From positions 1 to 64,000 of the forward strand of contig NZ_CBQR020000009.1 in the NCBI RefSeq assembly GCF_000455485.1: a stretch of DNA of 64,000 nt. Direction: 5' to 3'. Origin of the DNA: Gorillibacterium massiliense (GTDB lineage: Bacteria; Bacillota; Bacilli; Paenibacillales; NBRC-103111). The notes beneath the pieces were generated by a model. It ran no database searches. It was not told the origin of the DNA and saw only the letters and a list, made by a program, of their open reading frames with translations. A program made the position numbers and the translations under genes. This document shows, piece after piece, positions 53,462 to 61,005 of the stretch (its first letter is position 1; each line of letters begins with the position of its first letter).

Positions 53462-53493
53462 AAAAGGGGCCGTCCTATTGGACAGCCCCTTTT
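53462..53493 (+). terminator. Terminator after oppF
   Basis: AAAAGGGGC-GTCC pairs with GGAC-GCCCCTTTT around a TATT loop, 13 bases after the oppF stop. Confidence 0.88.
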
Positions 53494-53499
53494 CTATGT

Positions 53500-53539
53500 G
53501 GATTTCTTGATTATATCCGCCCTTTAGCGGACGAAATCC
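53500..53539 (-). repeat. Two-tier palindromic repeat, copy 2
   Basis: Outer arms GGATTTC (53500-53506) and GAAATCC (53533-53539) enclose TCCGC/GCGGA (53516-53531). Its reverse complement follows copy 1 (17367-17409) position by position: the same outer arms, a 2-base spacer, CCGCTA...GCGG, then a ~10-base A/T-rich spacer. It lies between the oppF terminator and the convergent DUF4349 gene. Confidence 0.65.
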
Positions 53540-53580
53540 GGAACAATCGTTAAAGGAATCGTTCAACTTACTTCCAACAA

Positions 53581-54627
53581 TCAATCGTCTTCAGAACTTC
53601 TGGCTTTCTCTTCATGTGGTGTAACGTCAATGGCGGACTCTGTAAGGGTAACGGGCGGTCTAGCAGGATCCGGTTTTTTCTTGAAGCGGGCTGGCAAGCG
53701 TTTTTGCACGAAGAGTACAAGAAAGACAAGCACTCCGATGACGATGAGGAAAGGCAAGATGCTCATCAGGAAAATGAGAATCGCTTGAATGGTGATTTTC
53801 AAAGCATGGAGGGAGGAGGTAAAGGCAGAGGTCATGCTGCCCCATAGACCCTCTTTTTTAACAGAAATAAGCGGCTCGCCCTTTTCGGAGATGTCGATAT
53901 CGATGGTGGACATCGCTACATTTTCGTTGAGATAGCGCATGCGGCCTTTGATTTGTTCAATTTCTTCCTGAACGTTGCCGAGGGAGTTGGAAAAGGCAAC
54001 CAGATCGTCGGCTTTGGTAGCACTGCTGAGGAAAGTAAGCAGACGTTCTTCCATGACTTCCTTTGCCTTCAATCTTGAATCAAGATCGACATATTCTTCT
54101 GTGACATCGGTTCCGTTTACGGAATGCTCCATATCGATTACGGGAAGCTTATCCAGCGCGTCCAGGAGGGAAGATAAACCCTTGGCAGGTACTTTCGCGG
54201 TTAAGTGTCCGGACTTGCGGGTGCCGTTATCGCTTTGGTTGAAATTCAAAATATAGCCGCCGGCTGCTGCTACTTGTTTGCGGATTTCCTGTTCGGTATC
54301 GGTGAAGTTTTTGACTTGCATAGAATAGTTCGCTTTGTAGATCAGTTTTTGATTCATCGCATTGTCTGCGGTTGCCAGAGCACCGGATGTACTAGCGGAT
54401 GCGCCAGTGCCGTCTGTGCCTTTTTCAACTGCCATCGTCTGTGAAGTGCTGTTGCTGTTGGCGTCAAACGTGAACTCGGATTTGGCACCTTTGGCCGCCG
54501 GAGCGCCGGCAGCAGTCTCATTGCTGCTTTTATCAAGCGAATTGCTTGCGCAGCCGGCCAGAACAGCCGAAAGCAGAGAAGCTGCCAGTGCGATTTGGAT
54601 GACACGAGACCGCCTGTTTTTTGACAT
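53581..54627 (-). CDS. DUF4349 domain-containing lipoprotein
   Basis: 348 residues, AAAGGGGGC before the ATG. Lipobox VLAGCA; low-complexity Ser/Thr/Ala linker to residue ~90; the DUF4349 domain (LIYKANYSMQVKNFTDTEQEIRKQVAAAGGYILNF, VDLDSRLKAKEVMEERLLTFL, LVAFSNSLGNVQEEIEQIKGRMRYLNENVAMSTIDIDI) with a coiled coil; then a C-terminal membrane helix (IQAILIFLMSILPFLIVIGVLVFLVLFV) and a charged cytoplasmic tail. Function unknown; it is anchored both by lipid and by a helix. Confidence 0.9.
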   Translation of the reverse strand: MSKNRRSRVIQIALAASLLSAVLAGCASNSLDKSSNETAAGAPAAKGAKSEFTFDANSNSTSQTMAVEKGTDGTGASASTSGALATADNAMNQKLIYKANYSMQVKNFTDTEQEIRKQVAAAGGYILNFNQSDNGTRKSGHLTAKVPAKGLSSLLDALDKLPVIDMEHSVNGTDVTEEYVDLDSRLKAKEVMEERLLTFLSSATKADDLVAFSNSLGNVQEEIEQIKGRMRYLNENVAMSTIDIDISEKGEPLISVKKEGLWGSMTSAFTSSLHALKITIQAILIFLMSILPFLIVIGVLVFLVLFVQKRLPARFKKKPDPARPPVTLTESAIDVTPHEEKARSSEDD

Positions 54628-54726
54628 GGAGAAGCCCCCTTTATCCTATGAAAATTTTCTCTTATTTTTCTGACGATGCTGCACTTTGATTTGTTTCATG
54701 GGGTATCCGGCATTGGTTGTCTTTCT

Positions 54727-54755
54727 TTGACTAAATGAACAAGGCCATGTACAAT
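54727..54755 (+). promoter_or_regulatory. bshC promoter
   Basis: TTGACT (54727-54732) and TACAAT (54750-54755) with 17-base spacing, 61 bases upstream of the TTG start. A strong sigma-A type promoter. Confidence 0.75.
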
Positions 54756-54816
54756 CGAAGAGGACATTTTTTGAAAGTTACCGAACTTTTGTTGGTTGCT
54801 GATTGGAGGACTACCT

Positions 54817-56444
54817 TTGAAAATTGAGCCATTGAGCATTCTTCATGGCCGATCTCTTGCAGAAGATTACATAAACCACTTCGACAGAGTCAGCCATTTG
54901 TACGCATACAATCCTTGGGAGAAGACGAGTTTTGAGCGAAGAGCCGAACGCTTGGATCATGATCATTTTCGCGCCGACCGAAAAATGCTCTCGCAGGTGC
55001 TGTTGAATTATAACCGCAGAATCGGCAATGCTCCCCAAGCCTTGCTTCGAGCCGAACAATTGGCGGACTCCCACACTCTCGTTGTGTGGGAGGCCAGCAA
55101 GCCGGATTATTTAGCGGCGAGCTTATGATCATGTATAAAGCGATCACGATCCTGCAGGCGGCAAAAGAGGCGGAGGATCAGCTCGGCAGGCCGGTTGTCC
55201 CGGTATTTTGGATTGCCGGTGAGGATCATGATTTCGACGAGGTCAATCATGTGCAGACGCTGTCGTCCAAGCTGGAGATTGATAGAATCAAGCTCGATGC
55301 TCCCGGCGGTGCGCGTACCTCTGTCAGCCGGTCGCAGATTGCCGATTGGGAACCCGTTTTAGAAGCTCTGGAAGCTTCTCTAATGGATACGGAATTCAAA
55401 CCCGAGCTTGTCGGTCGCCTTCGGGAATTCGCAAATCATTCCGCTACGTTGACGGACTTTTTTGCACGGATGATGGGATGGCTGTTTGGAGAACGGGGAC
55501 TTGTGCTGCTTGATTCCGATGACCCGGAGCTGCGCCTTGTTGAGGCTCCCATGTTTGATAAATTACTGGATGGGCAACATGCTTTTTCCTTGTCTTTGGA
55601 AGAAAATCGGGCTGAGGTTGAGGCTCTTGGCTTCGAGCCCCAAGCGGAAATCCATGAGGACTGCGTAAATTTATTTCTTTTTGATGAGGAAACGGGCGAA
55701 CGCTATCTTCTGTACCGTACCGAAAACGGTTATGCCGACCGCAAGGGTGGCCACCGGATGACTGGTGAGGAACTGAAGCTGCTTTTGGACCGCTCTCCGC
55801 AGTCCTTCAGCAACAATGTGATGACCCGACCGTTGATGCAAGACTTCTTGTTCCCTGTGCTGGCTACTGTACTAGGGCCTGGAGAGATCTCCTATTGGGG
55901 GCTGCTTTGCCGCGGGTTTGCCGCCTTTTCCATGGAGATGCCAATTCTTTTGCCGCGGAACAGGCATACATTGGTGGAGGGCACCGTTCGTAAACATATG
56001 CAAAAATACGATTTGGACTTCGATGCGGTCTTTGAAAGCTTTGAAGCACGTAAGGAAGATTGGCTGAAGGAGCAAGACGAGATCGGTTTAGAAGCTCGTT
56101 TCGATGAGGCAAAGGAAAAATTCCGCCAATTGTACAATCCGATCATCGATGCAGTGTCCGAGATCAATCCGGGGATGCGCAAGCTGGGCGATGTGAATCT
56201 GCTGAAGATTCTGGAACAGATGGAATTTCTCGAAGCCCGGGCGACGGATGCTCACCGCTCCCAGTACGAGGCGTCTATTCGGCAGTTGGATCGTATCAAG
56301 CTGTCGCTGCATCCGCAGAATAAGCCCCAGGAAAGGGTTTATAACGTTGTTGCCTTTTTGAATAAATACGGCAAGGATTGGCTTCTGGAGCTGACGGATC
56401 ATAAGCCGGAAGCCTGGGGTACGCACCGAGTCGTATACTTATAG
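54817..56444 (+). pseudogene. bshC: Bacillithiol biosynthesis protein BshC, disrupted by a two-base frameshift
   Basis: From TTG 54817 (TTGGAGG 8 bases upstream), the first frame encodes KIEPLSILHGRSLAEDY... up to ...SHTLVV, then runs into unrelated residues and stops at 55128. The family continuation GGQQAGLFSGELMIMYKAITIL, then PVFWIAGEDHDFDEVNHV through ...VVYL, is in another frame and ends at 56444. Removing one TG of GTGTG (55084-55088) restores VVGGQQAGL, giving about 541 residues, the normal BshC size. BshC adds cysteine to GlcN-malate in bacillithiol synthesis. Either a sequencing error or a real inactivating duplication. Confidence 0.85.
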
Positions 56445-56456
56445 GAGGAGAAAACC

Positions 56457-57719
56457 ATGACCGCAAAAGAACGCAGCATTATTGCCGATCCAGCTTTAGC
56501 CCCGGAAGGACATCTGAAAATTGAATGGGCAGACGCTCATATGCCGGTGCTGAACCGCATCAAGGAACAATTTGCTCGTGAGCTTCCTTTTCAAGGCTTG
56601 AAGGTCGTGATTTCCCTTCATTTGGAGGCGAAAACCGCTTATCTGGCGAAGGTTGTACAAGCCGGAGGAGCTGAGGTGACCATTACCGGCAGCAACCCAC
56701 TGTCTACGCAGGATGACGTCTGCGCCGCTCTTGTAGAAGATGGGATCACCGTATTTGCCAAATACAATCCTTCTCCGGAAGAGTATAAGGCGCTGCTGAT
56801 CCGCGCCCTTGAAACGAAACCGGACCTGATCATCGACGACGGAGGCGATTTGGTGACGATCCTCCACTCGGAGCGTCCTGATCTCGCGGTCAACGTACGT
56901 GGAGGTGCCGAGGAAACGACGACAGGCGTACTTCGCTTAAAGGCGTTGGATAAGGAAGGCGTGCTGCGTTTTCCGATGGTAGCGGTTAATGATGCTTATT
57001 GCAAGTATCTGTTCGATAACCGCTACGGCACCGGCCAATCCGTTTGGGATGGCATTAATCGCACCACCAATTTGGTGGTTGCAGGCAAAACCGTTGTCGT
57101 CGTGGGCTACGGCTGGTGCGGCAGAGGGGTTGCCTTGCGAGCGAAAGGCTTGGGAGCCCAGGTGATCGTAACGGAAGTGGACGCTATCAAAGCCATTGAA
57201 GCTTACATGGACGGTTTTTCCGTTATGCCTATGTCTGAAGCGGCCAAGCACGGCGATTTCTTCGTGACAGTAACCGGTAATCGGAACGTGATCCGCGGCG
57301 AACATTACGAAGTGATGAAGAACGGAGCAATCCTAGCCAATGCTGGGCACTTTGATGTCGAAGTCAACAAGCCGGAGTTGGAAGCTCAATCGGTCTCCAA
57401 ACGCACGGTGCGCCGGAACATCGAGGAGTTCAAGATGAAGGACGGCCGCAGCCTTTACTTGCTGGCAGAAGGACGTTTGGTCAATTTAGCTGCCGGTGAC
57501 GGCCACCCGGCGGAGATCATGGATATGACCTTTGCTCTTCAAGCACTGGCGCTTAAATATGTGAACGAGCAAAACCAAGCCATCGGCAACAAGGTTGTAA
57601 ATATGCCTTATGAGCTGGACGAATCGGTTGCTCGCTTCAAATTGGAATCCCTTGGGTCGTCCATCGATACCCTTTCAGCTGAACAAAAGGCGTATCTGGA
57701 AGGCTGGCAGGAACATTAA
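56457..57719 (+). CDS. ahcY: Adenosylhomocysteinase
   Basis: 420 residues, ATAGGAGGAG before the ATG, 12 bases after bshC. Motifs: HLEAKTA (55-61), EETTTG (152-157), NDAYCK (178-183), NAD-binding GYGWCGRG (217-224), and GHFDVEVN. The enzyme splits S-adenosylhomocysteine into adenosine and homocysteine, recycling the methyl cycle product. It lacks the plant/animal insertion, like the Thermotoga-type short enzymes. B. subtilis uses the Pfs/LuxS route instead, so this gene marks a metabolic difference. Cotranscription with bshC is likely. Confidence 0.95.
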   Translation: MTAKERSIIADPALAPEGHLKIEWADAHMPVLNRIKEQFARELPFQGLKVVISLHLEAKTAYLAKVVQAGGAEVTITGSNPLSTQDDVCAALVEDGITVFAKYNPSPEEYKALLIRALETKPDLIIDDGGDLVTILHSERPDLAVNVRGGAEETTTGVLRLKALDKEGVLRFPMVAVNDAYCKYLFDNRYGTGQSVWDGINRTTNLVVAGKTVVVVGYGWCGRGVALRAKGLGAQVIVTEVDAIKAIEAYMDGFSVMPMSEAAKHGDFFVTVTGNRNVIRGEHYEVMKNGAILANAGHFDVEVNKPELEAQSVSKRTVRRNIEEFKMKDGRSLYLLAEGRLVNLAAGDGHPAEIMDMTFALQALALKYVNEQNQAIGNKVVNMPYELDESVARFKLESLGSSIDTLSAEQKAYLEGWQEH

Positions 57720-57765
57720 AATTATTCCATGCAATAGATGGTTTGTAAAATCTCTCAAATATCGC

Positions 57766-57792
57766 AAAAAAGCCCCTTTTGGGGCTTTTTTT
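57766..57792 (+). terminator. Terminator after ahcY
   Basis: AAAAAAGCCCC and GGGGCTTTTTT around a TTTT loop, 46 bases after the stop. Confidence 0.92.
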
Positions 57793-57860
57793 GCTTTCAA
57801 CTCAGGAGTAAGATAAGCGGAGTAGGCATGCTTGCCTATAAGGAAGGAGAAAGGTCGAAA

Positions 57861-58550
57861 GTGCGCAAAATTTTTTTCGTTTCCCTGTTCTCGGTACTGA
57901 TTCTAACCACAGCATGCGGCAGCAGCGGCAGTAGTAGCAATGGCGGCAATAAAGAGAGTTCTGCACCTGTGGAAAATCGGGTTACCCTGTCGATAAATGA
58001 AAAGAACTATACGTTTCCTTCTCGAAGTGAGAGTACCAATCGATATGTAAAAGCTGTTCCAACAGCTGACGGAATCGTATGGTCTCCGGCTCCTGAAATG
58101 GAGAACACTTCGTCTATAGCTGACATAAGACCTGTTGAGCCTTTTGAGATCTATTATAGCCACGCCTCCGATTTGAAGATCGACAAGATTAACTCCAGGA
58201 AAATCTACACCTTGCCTCTTCAAAAAGACGGAGCGGAGGTTTTCTTAGAAAATCTCTATTCTGTTCATCAATATATCTTATTCACCACCTATACGAAGAA
58301 ACCAGGGATGGTTCAAGCCATTGAAAACCAGCTTTTTTATATTACTCCTGACGATGCCGAAGCGAAGTTGATTACTTCTTTTCATGAGAGTGGCGGCTAT
58401 CTATTCGATTTCAACATCAATGATCAAAATACGGTCAAGTATACTCAATCTTCGCCAAATGCGGATGGGGGTTATGATGAGGCATCGTTTGTGTTCCATT
58501 TGGACACGGGAATTAACGAACCGATTTCTGCGGCTGATATCCATAAATAA
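57861..58550 (+). CDS. Lipoprotein of unknown function
   Basis: 229 residues from GTG 57861, with AAGGAGAAAGG upstream; ATG 57828 is an alternative but would make an unusual signal peptide. Lipobox LTTACG followed by a Ser/Gly-rich linker (SSGSSSNGGNKESS). The body has beta-strand patterns (RVTLSINEKNYTFPSRSE, YTLPLQKDGAEVFLENLYSVHQYILFTTY) with no motif that I recognise. A+T content is higher than in neighbouring genes. It stands alone between the ahcY terminator and the small gene at 58737. Confidence 0.75.
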   Translation: MRKIFFVSLFSVLILTTACGSSGSSSNGGNKESSAPVENRVTLSINEKNYTFPSRSESTNRYVKAVPTADGIVWSPAPEMENTSSIADIRPVEPFEIYYSHASDLKIDKINSRKIYTLPLQKDGAEVFLENLYSVHQYILFTTYTKKPGMVQAIENQLFYITPDDAEAKLITSFHESGGYLFDFNINDQNTVKYTQSSPNADGGYDEASFVFHLDTGINEPISAADIHK

Positions 58551-58736
58551 AGGACTCCAGGACTTTGGAAGCGTTTACTTTATTACTAGGAACGTAGAAC
58601 TCATATTTTTGTAACATCTTCAATCTTTTTTTGTATGCCTTTACAAATTACGACAGTACTTTTATTGATCATCGGTTACATTTAGTTAATGAGAAGCAGG
58701 AGGGTTGTCTGACTATCGAATAAGGAGCGTTTTGGT

Positions 58737-59000
58737 ATGAATCAATCTTTGTCCCTGCTGCTTACTATTTTTGATCTGCAGCTAGAGGCGGAGCATATGC
58801 CTCCACAGCTAGGAGGCTTTTATCGAAATCGGGACGGCGTAAAGAAAATCATTGTAAACGATGACCTGCCATATGAACAAAAGGTAGATATCTGCTTCCA
58901 TCTCATCTTTCAGCATTGTTTGGACGATGTGAACAAAAGCTTTATCCCTTATTATTTGATGGATAACCCCGATGATGATCCCTACAACATGCAATTTTGA
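58737..59000 (+). CDS. Small conserved-looking protein of unknown function
   Basis: 87 residues from ATG 58737; AAGGAG lies 11-16 bases upstream. Acidic and soluble (LLLTIFDLQLEAEHMPPQLGGFYRNRDGVKKIIVNDDLPYEQKVDICFHLIFQHCL). The section IIVNDDLPYEQKVDICFHLIFQH recalls the ImmA/IrrE pattern 'I-hN-L-...-R-F-T-hAHELGH', but the HExxH zinc motif is not conserved, so a peptidase role is not supported. It has its own terminator. Confidence 0.65.
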   Translation: MNQSLSLLLTIFDLQLEAEHMPPQLGGFYRNRDGVKKIIVNDDLPYEQKVDICFHLIFQHCLDDVNKSFIPYYLMDNPDDDPYNMQF

Positions 59001-59016
59001 AAAAATTTTTACATTT

Positions 59017-59042
59017 ATCCTGCCACCATGGCAGGATTTTTT
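59017..59042 (+). terminator. Terminator between the 87-residue gene and the mraZ operon
   Basis: ATCCTGCC (59017-59024) pairs with GGCAGGAT (59030-59037), followed by TTTTTT which runs directly into the mraZ -35 element. Confidence 0.88.
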
Positions 59043-59069
59043 GCATTCATTGCGAATATTTCATATAAT
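59041..59069 (+). promoter_or_regulatory. mraZ (dcw cluster) promoter
   Basis: TTGCAT (59041-59046) and perfect TATAAT (59064-59069) with 17-base spacing. Predicted start near 59076, within the direct repeats that follow. Confidence 0.8.
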
Positions 59070-59072
59070 CTT

Positions 59073-59102
59073 GTGGAGTGAAGTGGGGCAAAGTGGGGGA
59101 AA
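59073..59102 (+). promoter_or_regulatory. MraZ-box-like direct repeats
   Basis: Three 10-base direct repeats GTGGAGTGAA, GTGGGGCAAA, GTGGGGGAAA, with a partial fourth (GGGGTAGG), follow the -10 directly. MraZ of other bacteria represses its own operon by binding TGGGN repeats at 10-base intervals in the same position, so autoregulation is likely. Confidence 0.65.
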
Positions 59103-59117
59103 GGGGTAGGCCGACTC

Positions 59118-59555
59118 ATGTTTATGGGTGAATACCAGCATAGCATCGATGATAAAGGCCGACTCATCGTACCCGCCAAGTTCCGCGAAGGGTTAGGCAC
59201 CTCTTTTGTAGTCACTCGCGGCCTTGATCAGTGTTTGTTTGTGTACCCTATGTCGGAATGGTCGATAATGGAGCAAAAGCTGAAGTCACTATCGCTGATG
59301 AAGTCCGATGCACGTGCCTTTACCCGCTTTTTCTTCTCGGGAGCTACGGAATGCGAGCTGGACAAACAGGGAAGGGTAAACTTACCGAACAACCTTGCCG
59401 AGCATGCGAAACTGGTGAAGGACTGCGTCGTTATCGGCGTATCCAACCGGGTGGAGATTTGGAGCAAGGAGCTATGGGAAAGCTATTCTACCCAGTCCGA
59501 GCAGTCATTCAATGAAATTGCCGAGAAGCTGGTTGACTTCAATTTTGATTTGTAA
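59118..59555 (+). CDS. mraZ: Transcriptional regulator MraZ
   Basis: 145 residues. Two SpoVT/AbrB-like swapped-hairpin domains: [25 protein letters not shown] and [24 protein letters not shown]. MraZ forms a ring-shaped oligomer and represses the dcw cluster. Three candidate binding repeats lie 16 bases upstream of the start. GGGGAAAGGGG precedes the ATG. Confidence 0.96.
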   Translation: MFMGEYQHSIDDKGRLIVPAKFREGLGTSFVVTRGLDQCLFVYPMSEWSIMEQKLKSLSLMKSDARAFTRFFFSGATECELDKQGRVNLPNNLAEHAKLVKDCVVIGVSNRVEIWSKELWESYSTQSEQSFNEIAEKLVDFNFDL

Positions 59556-59594
59556 AAGGCACCGTCACTTCATTACAGCCGGGAGGCTTCGCAG

Positions 59595-60563
59595 ATGTTT
59601 CATCATGTAACGGTTTTGAAGGAAGAAGCGGTGGAGGGTTTGCGGATTCACCCTTCAGGCATCTATGTAGATTGCACCTTGGGCGGAGCAGGCCACAGCG
59701 GGCTTATCGCTTCTAAGCTGGGAGCGGGCGGCCGACTCATCGCCTTTGATCAGGACGACGTAGCTTTAGCAAATGCAGAACAGCGACTGTCGGAATACCG
59801 GGATCGCGTCACGTTAGTGAAGACTAACTTCCGATACATAAAAGAGTCGCTGCTTAAGCAAAACGTCCCGCAAAAAAACGGAAATCCTCAAGTAGACGGT
59901 ATTCTGTTCGATCTTGGCGTCTCCTCTCCGCAGTTGGATGAAGCGGAACGGGGATTCAGCTATAACCAGGATGCGGAATTGGATATGCGGATGGACCGCA
60001 GCTCGCCCTTGACTGCAGCTGAGATCGTCAACAGTTGGTCGGAAGCGGAAATCGCCAAAATCCTTTTTGAATATGGTGAGGAAAAATTCGCCCGGCGCAT
60101 TGCCGCACAGCTTGTCAGCCACCGCCAAAGAGAGACTATCAACTCCACTTTGCAGCTTGCTGAGCTCATAAAGGCCGCCATTCCGGCTGCCGCCAGGCGC
60201 ACGGGACCCCATCCCGCCAAGCGGAGTTTCCAGGCTCTACGTATTGCTGTAAACGACGAATTGGGCGCATTTGAAGACGCCCTTATGCAATCCATTGATT
60301 CCTTAGCCCCGGGAGGCCGAATTGCCGTTATCACTTTTCACTCTCTCGAGGACAGGATATGTAAGCTAACCTTTGCGAAATTTGTGGAAAAATGCACATG
60401 CCCGCCGGACTTTCCTGTCTGCGTCTGCAACAAAAAGTCGATCCTGCGGCTTGTCAACCGTAAGCCGATACTCCCAAGTGAAAGGGAGTTGGAAGAGAAT
60501 CCGCGAGCGAGATCAGCAAAGCTTAGAATCGCGGAAAAATGCGAAATTGAGGGGGAATCGTAG
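59595..60563 (+). CDS. rsmH: 16S rRNA (cytosine1402-N4)-methyltransferase RsmH
   Basis: 322 residues, GCCGGGAGG before the ATG. SAM motif [52 protein letters not shown], and the C-terminal [15 protein letters not shown] and [12 protein letters not shown]. Methylates N4 of C1402 in 16S rRNA. Standard position between mraZ and ftsL. Confidence 0.97.
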   Translation: MFHHVTVLKEEAVEGLRIHPSGIYVDCTLGGAGHSGLIASKLGAGGRLIAFDQDDVALANAEQRLSEYRDRVTLVKTNFRYIKESLLKQNVPQKNGNPQVDGILFDLGVSSPQLDEAERGFSYNQDAELDMRMDRSSPLTAAEIVNSWSEAEIAKILFEYGEEKFARRIAAQLVSHRQRETINSTLQLAELIKAAIPAAARRTGPHPAKRSFQALRIAVNDELGAFEDALMQSIDSLAPGGRIAVITFHSLEDRICKLTFAKFVEKCTCPPDFPVCVCNKKSILRLVNRKPILPSERELEENPRARSAKLRIAEKCEIEGES

Positions 60564-60564
60564 A

Positions 60565-61005
60565 ATGTCCACTTACACCCGGGGAAATCTGGCCGTAAAA
60601 GAAATAGCAAAAGAGCAACCGGCCGTTCAGCGGCGTACGCAGACAAACACGCAACCCGCTCGCAAAAAGATCAAGTTGTCCTCTGGCGAAAAGCTTTTTT
60701 ATCTGTTTTGCGGGTTAGTCATGACTGTCGCCTTGAGCGGTGTCGTTTTGCTGACCTCGCAAATCTATAATGTCAACAAAGCCGTTTATGAGACAAAAAA
60801 CGAACTGCAAGTAGCGAATGATGAGAACGGCAGGCTCAAAATGGATCTGGATAAAACGGTGAACCCGGAAATGTTGGCTGCAGACGCGGCAGCAGGCGGT
60901 TTTGAACCTGTTAAAGAGGAGCAGAAAACATCGCTGAACGATAACGCTTCAAATGGAAAGGCATCCGCCATGAAGAACGGAAAAACGAGCGGAGATGAAA
61001 GCTGA
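60565..61005 (+). CDS. ftsL: Cell division protein FtsL
   Basis: 146 residues from ATG 60565, one base after the rsmH stop, with GAGGGGGA upstream. Basic cytoplasmic N-terminus, one membrane helix (LFYLFCGLVMTVALSGVVLLTSQIY), then a leucine-zipper-like coiled coil (VNKAVYETKNELQVANDENGRLKMDLDK) and a Lys/Ser-rich tail. FtsL joins DivIC/FtsB and FtsQ/DivIB at the septum. Assignment rests on topology and position, as the family is poorly conserved. Confidence 0.9.
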   Translation: MSTYTRGNLAVKEIAKEQPAVQRRTQTNTQPARKKIKLSSGEKLFYLFCGLVMTVALSGVVLLTSQIYNVNKAVYETKNELQVANDENGRLKMDLDKTVNPEMLAADAAAGGFEPVKEEQKTSLNDNASNGKASAMKNGKTSGDES

